DNA of 41,170 nt, taken from contig DGUD01000046.1 of NCBI GenBank assembly GCA_002393865.1, positions 1-41,170 on the forward strand, in the 5' to 3' direction. This stretch comes from Treponema sp. UBA4319 (lineage in GTDB: Bacteria; Spirochaetota; Spirochaetia; Treponematales; Treponemataceae). The stretch's first letter is position 1; every line of letters begins with the position of its first letter. This document shows positions 18,392 to 26,200 of this stretch, in pieces. The position numbers were made by a program, and so were the translations under genes. The notes under the pieces were generated by a model. The model was not told where the DNA came from. It did not search any database and worked only from the letters and a program-made list of their open reading frames with translations.

Positions 18392-18403
18392 ACAAGGCAG
18401 CGC
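18373..18403. terminator. Hairpin spanning the end of the hydrolase gene (no U-tract)
   Basis: GCGCTGCCTTG (18373-18383) pairs perfectly with CAAGGCAGCGC (18393-18403), 11 bp with a 9-nt loop that contains the TGA stop. It lies between two convergent genes. Neither strand has a following T-run, so it may protect or define 3' ends of both mRNAs rather than terminate by itself. Confidence 0.5.
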
Positions 18404-18425
18404 TGCAATCCCTGCATGGTGCGCC

Positions 18426-19310
18426 TTACTTGTGCAGTTGAGCCTGCATAAAATCTGCGACCAAAGCCCTCGCTTTTTCCCCTCCTGCAGGAGAAAAGCC
18501 GTGCCCCTCGCCCGGCAAAACCTCAAGTTCTGCATGCTTGTATAGTTTTTGTGCCTCTTGTGAATAGGAAAGCGGGACGACCGGGTCTTTGTCACCATGG
18601 ATTATCAGAACGTTCCCTTCATAACCTCCAATCGAATCAAATGTATAAAAATCATGAATCGATACAAAAAAGTCCTTGCCGAGATCCAAGCCCCAAAAAT
18701 TCAGTTTGTCAGGGATAGAATCCGTATCAGGGAGCTTCTTCCGCCAGTCATCCGGAATGCAGAAGGCCGGAAAGTACAGTGTGACGCCCTTGATTGCCCC
18801 CTGCAATTCTTCTGCACAAAGAGCCGTTACCATCCCTCCCTGGCTCGCACCCATCAGAAAAATGCTACCGGGCAAAACACTGTCCATGGATTGCACAAAG
18901 GCAAAGACCGCCTGCAAATCCTCTTTTTCGGTAAAGAGCGTCATGTCGGTAGACTTCCCTCTGCTCCGTGAACGGGCGGAGCCTCCGGAAAAATCATAGG
19001 ACAGCGCGACGAATCCTCGCTGTGCATCGAAGAGGCAGTCTGCAGTAAAGTCGTCGCCGCTTCCGTTGAAGCCGTGGCTGCAGATGACGGCCGGGTGTTT
19101 TTCCGTGTCATCGGGAGCATGCATGATGGCATAGATGGACTTGCTGTTTGATTCGATGGTGAGCGTTTTGCTTTGGACGGGCATAGTATCCTCTTTTTTA
19201 AGCTGATTTTGTGTTTTTTGCGGGGAATCCGCATCCGCTTTTGAGCAGGAGACAGAGCTTACACAGAAACTGGCGCAGAATACTGCTGCGGCAAACAAAG
19301 TTTTCTTCAT
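18426..19310 (-). CDS. Secreted alpha/beta hydrolase, probable lipoprotein
   Basis: 294 aa. The signal peptide ends in VSSVSC with C22 as a likely lipidation site (relaxed spirochaete lipobox). The alpha/beta hydrolase shows CSHGFNGSG (oxyanion region), nucleophile elbow GASQGG with S156, HGDKDPVVP (catalytic Asp) and GEGHGF (catalytic His). It is typical of esterases and acylaminoacyl-peptidase-like hydrolases (dienelactone hydrolase-like superfamily); the substrate is unknown. I start at the ATG at 19310 with AGGAA seven bases upstream; an in-frame ATG at 19331 would place extra residues before the signal peptide. It lies 53 bases after the upstream lipoprotein gene on the same strand, so they may be cotranscribed. 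Confidence 0.85.
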   Translation of the reverse strand: MKKTLFAAAVFCASFCVSSVSCSKADADSPQKTQNQLKKEDTMPVQSKTLTIESNSKSIYAIMHAPDDTEKHPAVICSHGFNGSGDDFTADCLFDAQRGFVALSYDFSGGSARSRSRGKSTDMTLFTEKEDLQAVFAFVQSMDSVLPGSIFLMGASQGGMVTALCAEELQGAIKGVTLYFPAFCIPDDWRKKLPDTDSIPDKLNFWGLDLGKDFFVSIHDFYTFDSIGGYEGNVLIIHGDKDPVVPLSYSQEAQKLYKHAELEVLPGEGHGFSPAGGEKARALVADFMQAQLHK

Positions 19311-19363
19311 ACCGAATTTCCTATGCAACATGCAAACATACGCTGGCTCATGCCGTACGTGCC

Positions 19364-19858
19364 TCAGGTACCGCTTTTGACGGGTGCCAGCTCATAGCTG
19401 AATTCCTCTGCGTTGGTGGAATACGGGTCAAGGTAGAACGCCCCGGTTTTATGCCGCTCAACGGGAAAAACACGACCGGCGCTACCGGCCGCAGCGTCTA
19501 TGCAGAAATAGCAGCTAATCCGGACCGGCTCGATTCCTTCTCCTGATGCTCCGGAGCTTTTCTTCTTCTCGTTCTCATCGTAGCTTTTGCTTCCGTAGCT
19601 TTTTTTTGTGGTACGGATTAGCTCTCCCCGGTAAACCGGCAGCGTCGTGTATATCTCCTCCAGGTTCATGTCTTTGTAGATGTCCTGCACCCCGAAGTCT
19701 GTATATGTTCCGCCTGATGCGTCGCTACCAGAGGATGAGCCGCTGCCTGACGAAGATGATGGGTTGGACGGGCTTGAGCAGGACACGAAAAGAACTGCCG
19801 CAAAGACAAGGTTTGCGAGCACACAACGCAAAACAAAAGGTTCCGGAACTTGTTTCAT
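19364..19858 (-). CDS. Small putative lipoprotein of unknown family
   Basis: 164 aa. Signal peptide with lipobox LFVSC (C27), then a serine/glycine-rich linker (about 28-50) typical of lipoproteins that project from the membrane. The mature part has a lysine/serine-rich loop and a few aromatic residues. I recognise no domain. No ribosome binding site is visible, and the predicted promoter starts the mRNA at the ATG, so translation may be leaderless. The hydrolase lipoprotein gene follows on the same strand. Confidence 0.7.
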   Translation of the reverse strand: MKQVPEPFVLRCVLANLVFAAVLFVSCSSPSNPSSSSGSGSSSGSDASGGTYTDFGVQDIYKDMNLEEIYTTLPVYRGELIRTTKKSYGSKSYDENEKKKSSGASGEGIEPVRISCYFCIDAAAGSAGRVFPVERHKTGAFYLDPYSTNAEEFSYELAPVKSGT

Positions 19859-19864
19859 GGAATC

Positions 19865-19893
19865 ATGCTAACCTATCTGCGGCGTTTATGCAA
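19865..19893 (-). promoter_or_regulatory. Promoter of the small lipoprotein gene
   Basis: On the minus strand, TTGCAT (19893-19888) and TAGCAT (19870-19865) are spaced 17 bp, each 4/6. The predicted start is about 19858, the first base of the start codon. Confidence 0.5.
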
Positions 19894-19942
19894 GAGGTCT
19901 GCTGTCAAGGAGGGAGAAAAAAGAGGACGTGGTACGCATAAG

Positions 19943-20035
19943 TGTGAATTTAATATTAAAATATATTTTATTTTTAATTAAAATACTGTTTATTTTGAAT
20001 TAAAATGTATTATATTTAATTCAAAAATAAACGGT
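19943..20035. repeat. AT-only spacer with stacked palindromes
   Basis: About 90 bases of nearly pure A/T between mfd and the lipoprotein gene. It contains the perfect 14-bp palindrome TAAAATATATTTTA (19957-19970) and a large inverted repeat: 19988-20004 (GTTTATTTTGAATTAAA) with 20015-20032, which differ by one base over 17-18 positions around a 10-nt loop. It may end mfd transcripts, or act as a DNA structural or binding element. Confidence 0.6.
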
Positions 20036-20056
20036 ATATATGCTTAAAATGCGTTT

Positions 20057-23000
20057 TTACATAAGCTGCTCCAGTTTTTCCTTTATGAAGTCGCTTTTTG
20101 TGCTGAGGTCTATGGATTCTGTCTTGAGCATGAGCTGGTTCGGGTGCATGGAGTCTAGCATCACTTTTCCAGAGCTTGTTTTGATAAGGCGCAGAATCTT
20201 GTCGATGTTCACTTTTGCGACGGAGCTGAATTCGACGCGCACGATACCTTGTTTTTCGCGGAGTGAGCTGATGGCAAGCCGGTTGCAGATGATGCGGATT
20301 TTAGCGAGGCTGAGCAGGCTGTTTGCTTCGTCCGGGACGGGGCCGAAGCGGTCGTACATCTCGTCGTATACGGCGTCCAGTTCGTCCTGGGAGCCAATCG
20401 CCGCGATTTTTTTATACATCTCCATTTTGGTTTCGGCTTCCTGAATGTATGAGTCGGGTATGTAGCCGCTGTACTCAAGCTCCAGCAGAACCTCTTCCGG
20501 TGCATGCCAGTCGCTGCCGGAAAGCCGCTCGATAGCGGCGTTCAGCAAATTAAGGTACATTTCAAATCCGACGGCATAGACTTCCCCGCTCTGGTCTCTG
20601 CCGAGCAGGTTTCCCGCGCCGCGAATCTCCATGTCCTTCATCGCAATCTTAAAACCGGAGCCAAGCTCCGTAAAATCGCTGATGACCTGCAGGCGTTTCA
20701 TGGCGACCTCGCTGAGCGCTTTGTTCTCCGGATAGAACAGGTATGCGTAGGCCTTACGGTCGCTGCGCCCTACCCGCCCGCGCAGCTGGTACAGCTGGCT
20801 GACCCCGTACATGTCGGCGCGGTCTATGATGATGGTGTTCACGTTGGGTATGTCGATGCCGTTCTCGATGATGGTGGTGGCGACAAGGACGTTGAAGCCC
20901 CCCATCTTGAACCGGCGGAAGATGTCGTCAAGCTGCTCGCTGGACATCTTGCCGTGGGCGACGTCCACCATCATCTCCGGCACAAGGTGCTCCAGTTTGA
21001 GCCGGGTCTCCTCCAGTGTCTCTACTCGGTTGTGCAGGAAAAAGACCTGACCGCCCCGGTCAACCTCGCGCCTGATGGCGGCAGTGATTTTCTCGTCGGA
21101 ATAGGCCTCGATGGCAGTCTCGATGGGCTGGCGGTTCTGCGGCGGCGTGGTCAGCAGGCTCATGTCGCGGATTTTCAGCAGGCTCATGTGCAATGTACGC
21201 GGAATCGGCGTCGCGCTCATTGCAAGCGAGTCGATATTCGTCTTCATCACTTTAAGCTTTTCTTTATCTTTTACGCCGAAGCGCTGCTCTTCGTCTATAA
21301 TCATCAGCCCCAAATCCTTGTAGACCACATCTTTCTGGATGATGCGGTGGGTACCGATGAGGATGTCCACCTTGCCCTCTGCCAGCCGGGCAATCACTTT
21401 CTTCTGCTCCGCCGGCGGGATAAAGCGGGAGAGCATGGCTATCTGTACCGGAAAATTGCGGAAGCGCTCCACGCAGTTCTCGTAATGCTGCTCGGCAAGG
21501 ATGGTCGTCGGGGCAAGGAACGCGACCTGCTTGCCGCCCATCACCGCCTTGAATGCTGCCCGCATGGCGATTTCTGTCTTTCCGTAGCCTACGTCGCCGC
21601 AGACAAGGCGATCCATCGGCACGGGGCGCTCCATGTCGGCCTTGATGTCCTGCGTCGCGGAAAACTGGTCGGGCGTGTCCTCGTAGGGGAACGCGGCTTC
21701 GAATGCCGCCTGCCACTCGCTGTCTTTGGGGAACGCGTAGCCGCGGGATGCCTTGCGCTTTGAGTACAAGTCGATGAGCTTCTCGGCGATTTCCTCCACG
21801 TGCTGCTGCACTTTTGCCCGGCGGCTGCTCCATGAGCGGGAGCCGATGCGGTCGAGCTTCGGTTTCTCGTACTCGCTGCCGATATAGCGCTGCACCATGT
21901 TCACCTGCTCTATCGGCACAAAGACGAATTCCTGCTCCGCGTACTCCAGCTTGATGTAATCCCGCTCCATCCCCATGGATTTGACGCGCTCTATGCCTTT
22001 GAACATGCCGATGCCGTAGTTCACGTGCACGATATAGTCACCGGGCGTCAGCTCCACGAATGTGTCGATAGCGCGGGATTTTGCCCGCCGGATTGACTTT
22101 GGGGCGGCTTTCCGGCGGCCGAATATCTCGCTTTCCTGTATGACGAGCAGCTTTTCGTCGGCGACGGAAAAGCCTTCGGTGATTGCCTGGGGAAAGACGC
22201 GCACGGGGAAGAGGCTTCTGTCTTCCGGCTGCTCCGTGTAAGCCCTGACGACCTCCCGGATGCGGAGCGCCTGGTTCGGGTTGTCGGCAAAGATGAAAAT
22301 CTGCCAGCCGGATGCCTGTAATGAGCTTAATTGTTCCTTAAAGTAATTGATATTCCCGAAAAAACTCTGGGGCGATTCGCTTGTTATATGGAAGATTCCT
22401 GTCTCTGCTGGGAGCGGCGCGTCTGCGCTGCGTTCGCCCTGAGCGCTTTCCATGGTCTCCAGCGTGCGGAAGAGGATGCGCCGCTCATGGCTTGCGGCAA
22501 GCTTGTCAAAATCGAAGAGCATATACGAGGGCAAAAGTATGGGCAGCTTCTGCCGCATGGTGCGGTAGGACACGTCGTATTCGTTGCGCAGCAGTTTCTG
22601 CGCGTTGCAAAGGCGGTCATAGTCATAGTAGAATACCGTCGTGTTCTCCGGCATATAGTCGAGCACGGAATAGCATGCGTCCCACAGGATGCCGTAGAAA
22701 AGCTCCTCGCCTTCCGATTCGTGCTGTACGGCAAGTTCCGTGAGTATGCGCTCCTTTTCCGCGCGGGCATCGGCCGTCAGCGCCAGGTGGACGGGTCCTT
22801 GCCTGACGCTGTCCGTTGCGCCCTGCTTTTCCGCATCCTCATCCGGGGCTGGCGCGGAGCTTGTGTTCTGCGCGCTGGTACCGGGTTTTCTCTTTTGGGC
22901 ATCGTACTCGGCAAATGTGTTGATTATGCCGCCTTCGTCCTCCTGCCGGAGTATGTCCTCCAGCTTTGCGCACAGCTCGTCTGTCCAGATGAGCTCCTTC

Positions 23001-23773
23001 ATGGGATAGATGAGGAGCGAGTCAAGGTTGCCTTTTGAGGACTGCGTTTCGGTATCGAATGTCTTTATCTGCTCCACGGTGTCAAAATCAAAGACAATCC
23101 GGTTGGCGTACTGCTCGCCCGGCATGAAAATGTCGAGCACCTCGCCGCGGAGGGCAAATTCCCCCCGCACACTGACGCGCGGCACACGGATGTAGCCGTG
23201 TGAGGCAAGCCGGGCGGCAAGCTGCGCGCTGTCGAAGCTCTGCCCCTTGCGAATCCTGAACAACAGCGATCGGATATAGGACGGCGGCGGCACGGGTGTC
23301 AGCAGCGCCCGCTGCGTGACGATAAAAATCCGTGGTTTTGCGGCCTTGGGGTTTGCGTCGGCAAGCTTTGCGAGTACCCCTGCCCGCTCGCCAAAGACGG
23401 ACGAGCCTTTTGCCGCCGGCCGGTACGGCAGCATGCCCCACCATGGCAGCTTCAGCACGTCGGCGCTGCCGCCGAGTATGGTTCCCAAATCGGTCTCGCA
23501 CTCGTCGGCTTCCTTCTGCGACGGCACGACGATGACAAAGTCTTCCTGCGTCTGTGTGTGAGTCAGACCGTACTGCTCGTCGTGGATGGCATTAAGGCGG
23601 CGGCGCTCCATGAACTGTGCCACAAAAAAACCGGGCAGGCTTCCCTTGAGCCCCAGAATCTCCGCGGGAAAAGATGTCTCCCCGTCTGCGCAGGCAAGCA
23701 GCACCTCGTGTAGTTCCTTCCATGATTTCAGTAGCGGGAGAAGCGATTCATTTAGTGATAAATTATTTTCCAT
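20057..23773 (-). CDS. mfd: Transcription-repair coupling factor Mfd
   Basis: 1238 aa, slightly longer than the E. coli protein. Mfd removes RNA polymerase stalled at DNA damage and recruits UvrA. The N-terminal UvrB-like part is followed by the RNA polymerase-interaction domain (GDYIVHVNYGIGMFKGIE and onward). The SF2 translocase has Walker A GDVGYGKT (lysine about residue 732) and DEEQ in LMIIDEEQRFGV, then motifs SATPIPRT and QLRGRVGRS, and the C-terminal TRCF domain. I start at the ATG at 23773; an in-frame ATG at 23863 lacks family similarity. No ribosome binding site is seen; TATATA-like sequence lies 8-13 bases upstream, so a very short leader is possible. Confidence 0.96.
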   Translation of the reverse strand: MENNLSLNESLLPLLKSWKELHEVLLACADGETSFPAEILGLKGSLPGFFVAQFMERRRLNAIHDEQYGLTHTQTQEDFVIVVPSQKEADECETDLGTILGGSADVLKLPWWGMLPYRPAAKGSSVFGERAGVLAKLADANPKAAKPRIFIVTQRALLTPVPPPSYIRSLLFRIRKGQSFDSAQLAARLASHGYIRVPRVSVRGEFALRGEVLDIFMPGEQYANRIVFDFDTVEQIKTFDTETQSSKGNLDSLLIYPMKELIWTDELCAKLEDILRQEDEGGIINTFAEYDAQKRKPGTSAQNTSSAPAPDEDAEKQGATDSVRQGPVHLALTADARAEKERILTELAVQHESEGEELFYGILWDACYSVLDYMPENTTVFYYDYDRLCNAQKLLRNEYDVSYRTMRQKLPILLPSYMLFDFDKLAASHERRILFRTLETMESAQGERSADAPLPAETGIFHITSESPQSFFGNINYFKEQLSSLQASGWQIFIFADNPNQALRIREVVRAYTEQPEDRSLFPVRVFPQAITEGFSVADEKLLVIQESEIFGRRKAAPKSIRRAKSRAIDTFVELTPGDYIVHVNYGIGMFKGIERVKSMGMERDYIKLEYAEQEFVFVPIEQVNMVQRYIGSEYEKPKLDRIGSRSWSSRRAKVQQHVEEIAEKLIDLYSKRKASRGYAFPKDSEWQAAFEAAFPYEDTPDQFSATQDIKADMERPVPMDRLVCGDVGYGKTEIAMRAAFKAVMGGKQVAFLAPTTILAEQHYENCVERFRNFPVQIAMLSRFIPPAEQKKVIARLAEGKVDILIGTHRIIQKDVVYKDLGLMIIDEEQRFGVKDKEKLKVMKTNIDSLAMSATPIPRTLHMSLLKIRDMSLLTTPPQNRQPIETAIEAYSDEKITAAIRREVDRGGQVFFLHNRVETLEETRLKLEHLVPEMMVDVAHGKMSSEQLDDIFRRFKMGGFNVLVATTIIENGIDIPNVNTIIIDRADMYGVSQLYQLRGRVGRSDRKAYAYLFYPENKALSEVAMKRLQVISDFTELGSGFKIAMKDMEIRGAGNLLGRDQSGEVYAVGFEMYLNLLNAAIERLSGSDWHAPEEVLLELEYSGYIPDSYIQEAETKMEMYKKIAAIGSQDELDAVYDEMYDRFGPVPDEANSLLSLAKIRIICNRLAISSLREKQGIVRVEFSSVAKVNIDKILRLIKTSSGKVMLDSMHPNQLMLKTESIDLSTKSDFIKEKLEQLM

Positions 23774-23846
23774 ATTTGACCGATATATAAGTAATAGGAA
23801 GCTCTCTTGCAGACCGTCAGGGTGCAGAGTTTCCAGTCTGTGCTTA

Positions 23847-23872
23847 TCCGCAAAAACATGCATTTCTGCGGA
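23847..23872. repeat. Inverted repeat in the mfd divergent region
   Basis: TCCGCA (23847-23852) and TGCGGA (23867-23872) flank AAAACATGCATTTC, whose centre ATGCAT is itself palindromic. It lies between divergent mfd and the secreted-protein gene and could be an operator. Confidence 0.4.
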
Positions 23873-23892
23873 TGCCTTAAAAAATTAACTAA

Positions 23893-23907
23893 GTCTGAAA
23901 TTCAGAC
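23893..23907. promoter_or_regulatory. Palindrome adjoining the ribosome binding site of the secreted-protein gene
   Basis: GTCTGAAATTCAGAC is a 7+1+7 perfect palindrome ending one base before GGGAG (23908-23912), the ribosome binding site of the gene starting at 23921. It could be an operator or a small hairpin; no clear -35/-10 pair was found nearby. Confidence 0.4.
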
Positions 23908-23920
23908 GGGAGTTATTGTT

Positions 23921-24916
23921 GTGAAACGAACACTGCTTGCCATTATAACAAGTTTTACCCTTTTTGCCCAGCTCTTTGCGGCAGAAACGACGACGGCTTC
24001 TCCTGATACCGATGCGGCGGCTTTTGCCAGAAACGCAGCCGTTTCCATCAAATTCTACGACCGTACCATGTATTATCCGGGAAACACGATGAGCAATCCC
24101 GTCCAGATTCACGTTACGATTACCAACACCGGAAGCGAGACGCTCCGCTTCAAATTGGCAGACGACAAGATGTTCAGCATAGACTTTGAGGCCTATGACA
24201 TAAAGAACGCGCAGCTCAAGAGCACCGATTCGCTCATCCGCAAGCGGACGACAAGCAGGACGGTGTATTTCCGCGAGATTGCCATTGAGCCGGGCGAGGC
24301 GTATTCCTTTATCGAGAACCTCAAGGACTTCATAAACATCAATTCTCCTTCTATATATTATGTGAATCTCCGCTTTTACCCGGAGCTGTATAGCGACGTC
24401 GCGAACTACGTGCCCTCCAACCGGCTGAGCCTTGAGATCCGCCCGTCACCGTCTGCGGCTGCATCAAACAAGATTCCCGTGGAGGCGGCGACTGCCGCGG
24501 TGCTGCAGCCTGAGGCAATCAGCCCCGACAAGGTCATCGAGCAGACTATCATCGCGCGCCAGCGGAGCCTCTGGGATCAGTTCTTCCTCTACATGAACGT
24601 GGAGGAGATGCTCAAGCGCGACCCGGCACGGAGCCGCCGCTATAATTCGGAGAGCGCCGACGGGCGTAACCTGATGATTGAGGCGTTCAAGGCTGATTTG
24701 ATGCAGAGCCGCATCGAGACGAATATTGTTGCCATTCCGTCTGACTTTACGGTCGAGACGACCACCTACTCCCAGACTGAGGGGACGGTAAAGGTGACCG
24801 AATACTTCAAGAATGAGACTTACACGGAAAGAAAGCTGTATACGTACTATGTCCGCCAGCGCGACGGAATCTGGCAGATTTACAACTATACGGTTGACAA
24901 TCTGGGGACAAACTGA
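23921..24916 (+). CDS. Secreted protein with possible BsuPI-like beta domain, unknown function
   Basis: 331 aa. The signal peptide VKRTLLAIITSFTLFAQLFA is followed by a mature protein starting near AETTT. Residues about 50-180 look like a beta-sandwich (VQIHVTITNTGSETLRF, then ALEPGE-like EIAIEPGEAYSF) reminiscent of the BsuPI domain, a weak match by eye. The C-terminal 130 residues (from KVIEQTIIARQ) have a helix-then-strands pattern ending in RQRDGIWQIYNYTVDN, as in NTF2-like domains. The start is GTG at 23921 with GGGAG eight bases upstream; codons further upstream in frame lack a signal peptide. It is followed after 3 bases by the zinc-ribbon gene, an operon. Confidence 0.7.
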   Translation: MKRTLLAIITSFTLFAQLFAAETTTASPDTDAAAFARNAAVSIKFYDRTMYYPGNTMSNPVQIHVTITNTGSETLRFKLADDKMFSIDFEAYDIKNAQLKSTDSLIRKRTTSRTVYFREIAIEPGEAYSFIENLKDFININSPSIYYVNLRFYPELYSDVANYVPSNRLSLEIRPSPSAAASNKIPVEAATAAVLQPEAISPDKVIEQTIIARQRSLWDQFFLYMNVEEMLKRDPARSRRYNSESADGRNLMIEAFKADLMQSRIETNIVAIPSDFTVETTTYSQTEGTVKVTEYFKNETYTERKLYTYYVRQRDGIWQIYNYTVDNLGTN

Positions 24917-24919
24917 TTT

Positions 24920-25306
24920 ATGGCAAAAAGCACGCAGGCTAAATATTTTTGCGAGAACTGCGGAAGTGAGGTCGCGGCAAACGCCCGTTTCTGCCCCCAC
25001 TGCGGCCGCTTCTTCTCCTCGGTACGATGCCCGCAGTGCGGTTATACCGGCAGCGTGAACGCTTTCAAAAAAGGATGCCCGCGCTGCCATTATGCCATGA
25101 CACCCGAAGACATCTTCGGTTCTTCCTCTGATAGTGCTGGCACGGATAAAAAGCACAGCAAAGAAAAGAAAATCAAAAAGCGTGCATCACGAGGCGGTTC
25201 CCGGGAGACTGCGGGCGATGACGTTCCCGTCTGGCTGTATATCGGCAGTCTCTCCGTCCTGATACTCTTCCTCTGCCTGGTGCTCTTCCGCTGCGGCATC
25301 ATCTGA
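24920..25306 (+). CDS. Double zinc-ribbon protein with C-terminal membrane anchor
   Basis: 128 aa. Two zinc ribbons occupy residues 1-60: CENCG and CPHCG form the first, CPQCG and CPRCH the second. A basic lysine-rich linker follows (about 75-100), then one membrane segment at the C-terminus (YIGSLSVLILFLCLVLF). Zinc-ribbon tail-anchored proteins of this size are common but uncharacterised. It starts 3 nt after the secreted-protein gene and ends before a hairpin at 25324-25363. Confidence 0.75.
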   Translation: MAKSTQAKYFCENCGSEVAANARFCPHCGRFFSSVRCPQCGYTGSVNAFKKGCPRCHYAMTPEDIFGSSSDSAGTDKKHSKEKKIKKRASRGGSRETAGDDVPVWLYIGSLSVLILFLCLVLFRCGII

Positions 25307-25323
25307 CAGCAGCCCTCCCCTCA

Positions 25324-25363
25324 ACAGACCTGCTCGGAAACAGAACTTTCCTGACAGGTCTGT
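25324..25363 (+). terminator. Hairpin after the zinc-ribbon gene (weak terminator)
   Basis: ACAGACCTG (25324-25332) pairs perfectly with CAGGTCTGT (25355-25363), and GGAAA/TTTCC forms an inner stem. It lies 17 bases after the stop; the tail CGGCTTT has only three T's, and that tail already overlaps the next -35 box (25368). Its core resembles a second hairpin at 33004-33032. Confidence 0.55.
25330..25358 (+). repeat. Copy A of a 29-bp hairpin repeat
   Basis: 29 bases (CTGCTCGGAAA, then six variable, then TTTCCTGACAGG) match 33004-33032 at 24 of 29 positions. Both copies are intergenic, and at one stem position the pair changes from T-G to C-G, which suggests the structure is kept. Confidence 0.5.
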
Positions 25364-25367
25364 CGGC

Positions 25368-25396
25368 TTTACAGCTGGGCGCTTCTCGTGTATAGT
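25368..25396 (+). promoter_or_regulatory. Promoter of the HD-domain gene
   Basis: TTTACA (25368-25373, 5/6) and TATAGT (25391-25396, 5/6) are spaced 17 bp. The predicted start near 25403 gives a 31-nt leader that includes AGAGG before the ATG at 25434. Confidence 0.75.
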
Positions 25397-25433
25397 GGAA
25401 TTACGCCACTGAGGCGATGAAAAGAGGCACACT

Positions 25434-26048
25434 ATGGGCATACAGGATTTTATACCAAGCGGCAGCATCCGGCTGGATCAGCAGCTGCGCTTTACGGCGG
25501 AGATAGACAAGATGACGGCCATCCTGCGTCGCACGCTGCTCATCGACAAGTCCCGGCGCGAGAACGATGCCGAGCATTCCTGGCATATTGCGGTGATGGC
25601 GCTCCTCTTCTCTGAGTATGCGCTGGAGCCGGTTGATGTCGGCCGCGCCGCAAAAATGTGCGTCGTCCACGACCTGATTGAGATTTATGCGGGCGACACC
25701 TTCGCGTACGACCTGGATGCGAATAAAGACAAAACAGAGCGTGAGTCTGCCGCCGCGGACAGGCTGTTTTCCCAGCTGCCTCCCGACCAGGGGTCGGAAA
25801 TCCGCGCGCTCTGGGAGGAATTTGACGCGATGCGGACTCCCGACGCAAAATACGCCGCCTGCATGGATCGCCTGCAGCCCTTCCTGCACAATACGCTTAC
25901 CGGCGGGCATACGTGGAAGGAAAGCGGCACGGGGCGCGCTGCCGTGGAGGGGCGCATGGCTATCATCAGGGACTTTATGCCGCAGGTCTATCAGTGGGTG
26001 GCGGAGAACCTTGATGCGGCCGTCGCAAAGGGCTGGCTGAAGGCATAA
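25434..26048 (+). CDS. HD-domain phosphohydrolase (YfbR/HDDC2-like 5'-nucleotidase family)
   Basis: 204 aa cytoplasmic protein. HD-domain metal ligands are visible: H48 in AEHSWHIA, H79-D80 in CVVHDLIEIYAGD, and a later aspartate in ACMDRLQPF. The layout and length match the YfbR/HDDC2 group, which dephosphorylates deoxynucleoside 5'-monophosphates; the substrate here is inferred from family. It has its own promoter and the ribosome binding site AGAGG. Downstream, no good terminator is visible, only a weak CGGC/GCCG hairpin and a T-run near 26079. Confidence 0.85.
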   Translation: MGIQDFIPSGSIRLDQQLRFTAEIDKMTAILRRTLLIDKSRRENDAEHSWHIAVMALLFSEYALEPVDVGRAAKMCVVHDLIEIYAGDTFAYDLDANKDKTERESAAADRLFSQLPPDQGSEIRALWEEFDAMRTPDAKYAACMDRLQPFLHNTLTGGHTWKESGTGRAAVEGRMAIIRDFMPQVYQWVAENLDAAVAKGWLKA

Positions 26049-26091
26049 AATCGGCGGGACAGCCGTGGTCGGAGGGTGTTTTTTGTGCAGT

Positions 26092-26123
26092 GAGATTCTC
26101 TGGAAAATAGAGGGAGATTCTCT
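26092..26123. repeat. Tandem palindromic decamers 22 bp apart
   Basis: GAGATTCTCT occurs at 26092-26101 and 26114-26123, exactly 22 bp (two helical turns) apart. The inner GAGATTCTC is a palindrome around its central T. The pair lies about 45-75 bp upstream of the lipase -35 box and looks like a double operator. Confidence 0.5.
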
Positions 26124-26130
26124 AAAAAAA

Positions 26131-26148
26131 ATATGTTGTATAACATAT
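26131..26148. promoter_or_regulatory. Palindrome upstream of the lipase promoter
   Basis: ATATGTT (26131-26137) and AACATAT (26142-26148) form a perfect 7-4-7 inverted repeat, 18 bp before the -35 box. It is a plausible regulator binding site. Confidence 0.45.
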
Positions 26149-26165
26149 AATTTGATGATATATAA

Positions 26166-26194
26166 TTTACTTTTTTCTTGGCTTGTGCTATAGT
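26166..26194 (+). promoter_or_regulatory. Promoter of the lipase gene, predicted leaderless
   Basis: TTTACT (26166-26171, 4/6) and TATAGT (26189-26194, 5/6) are spaced 17 bp. The usual 6-7 base distance puts the start at about 26201, which is the A of the start codon. Only T's separate the -10 box and the ATG, so there is no ribosome binding site. Confidence 0.65.
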
Positions 26195-26200
26195 TTTTTT

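Noticed and set aside
19903..19908. TTGACA on the minus strand upstream of the small lipoprotein gene
   Set aside because: No -10-like hexamer lies 16-18 bp downstream; the TTGCAT/TAGCAT pair fits better.
20504..21763. Open 419-codon frame antisense to mfd
   Set aside because: It lies over conserved helicase motifs of mfd. Long antisense frames are expected in GC-rich genes.
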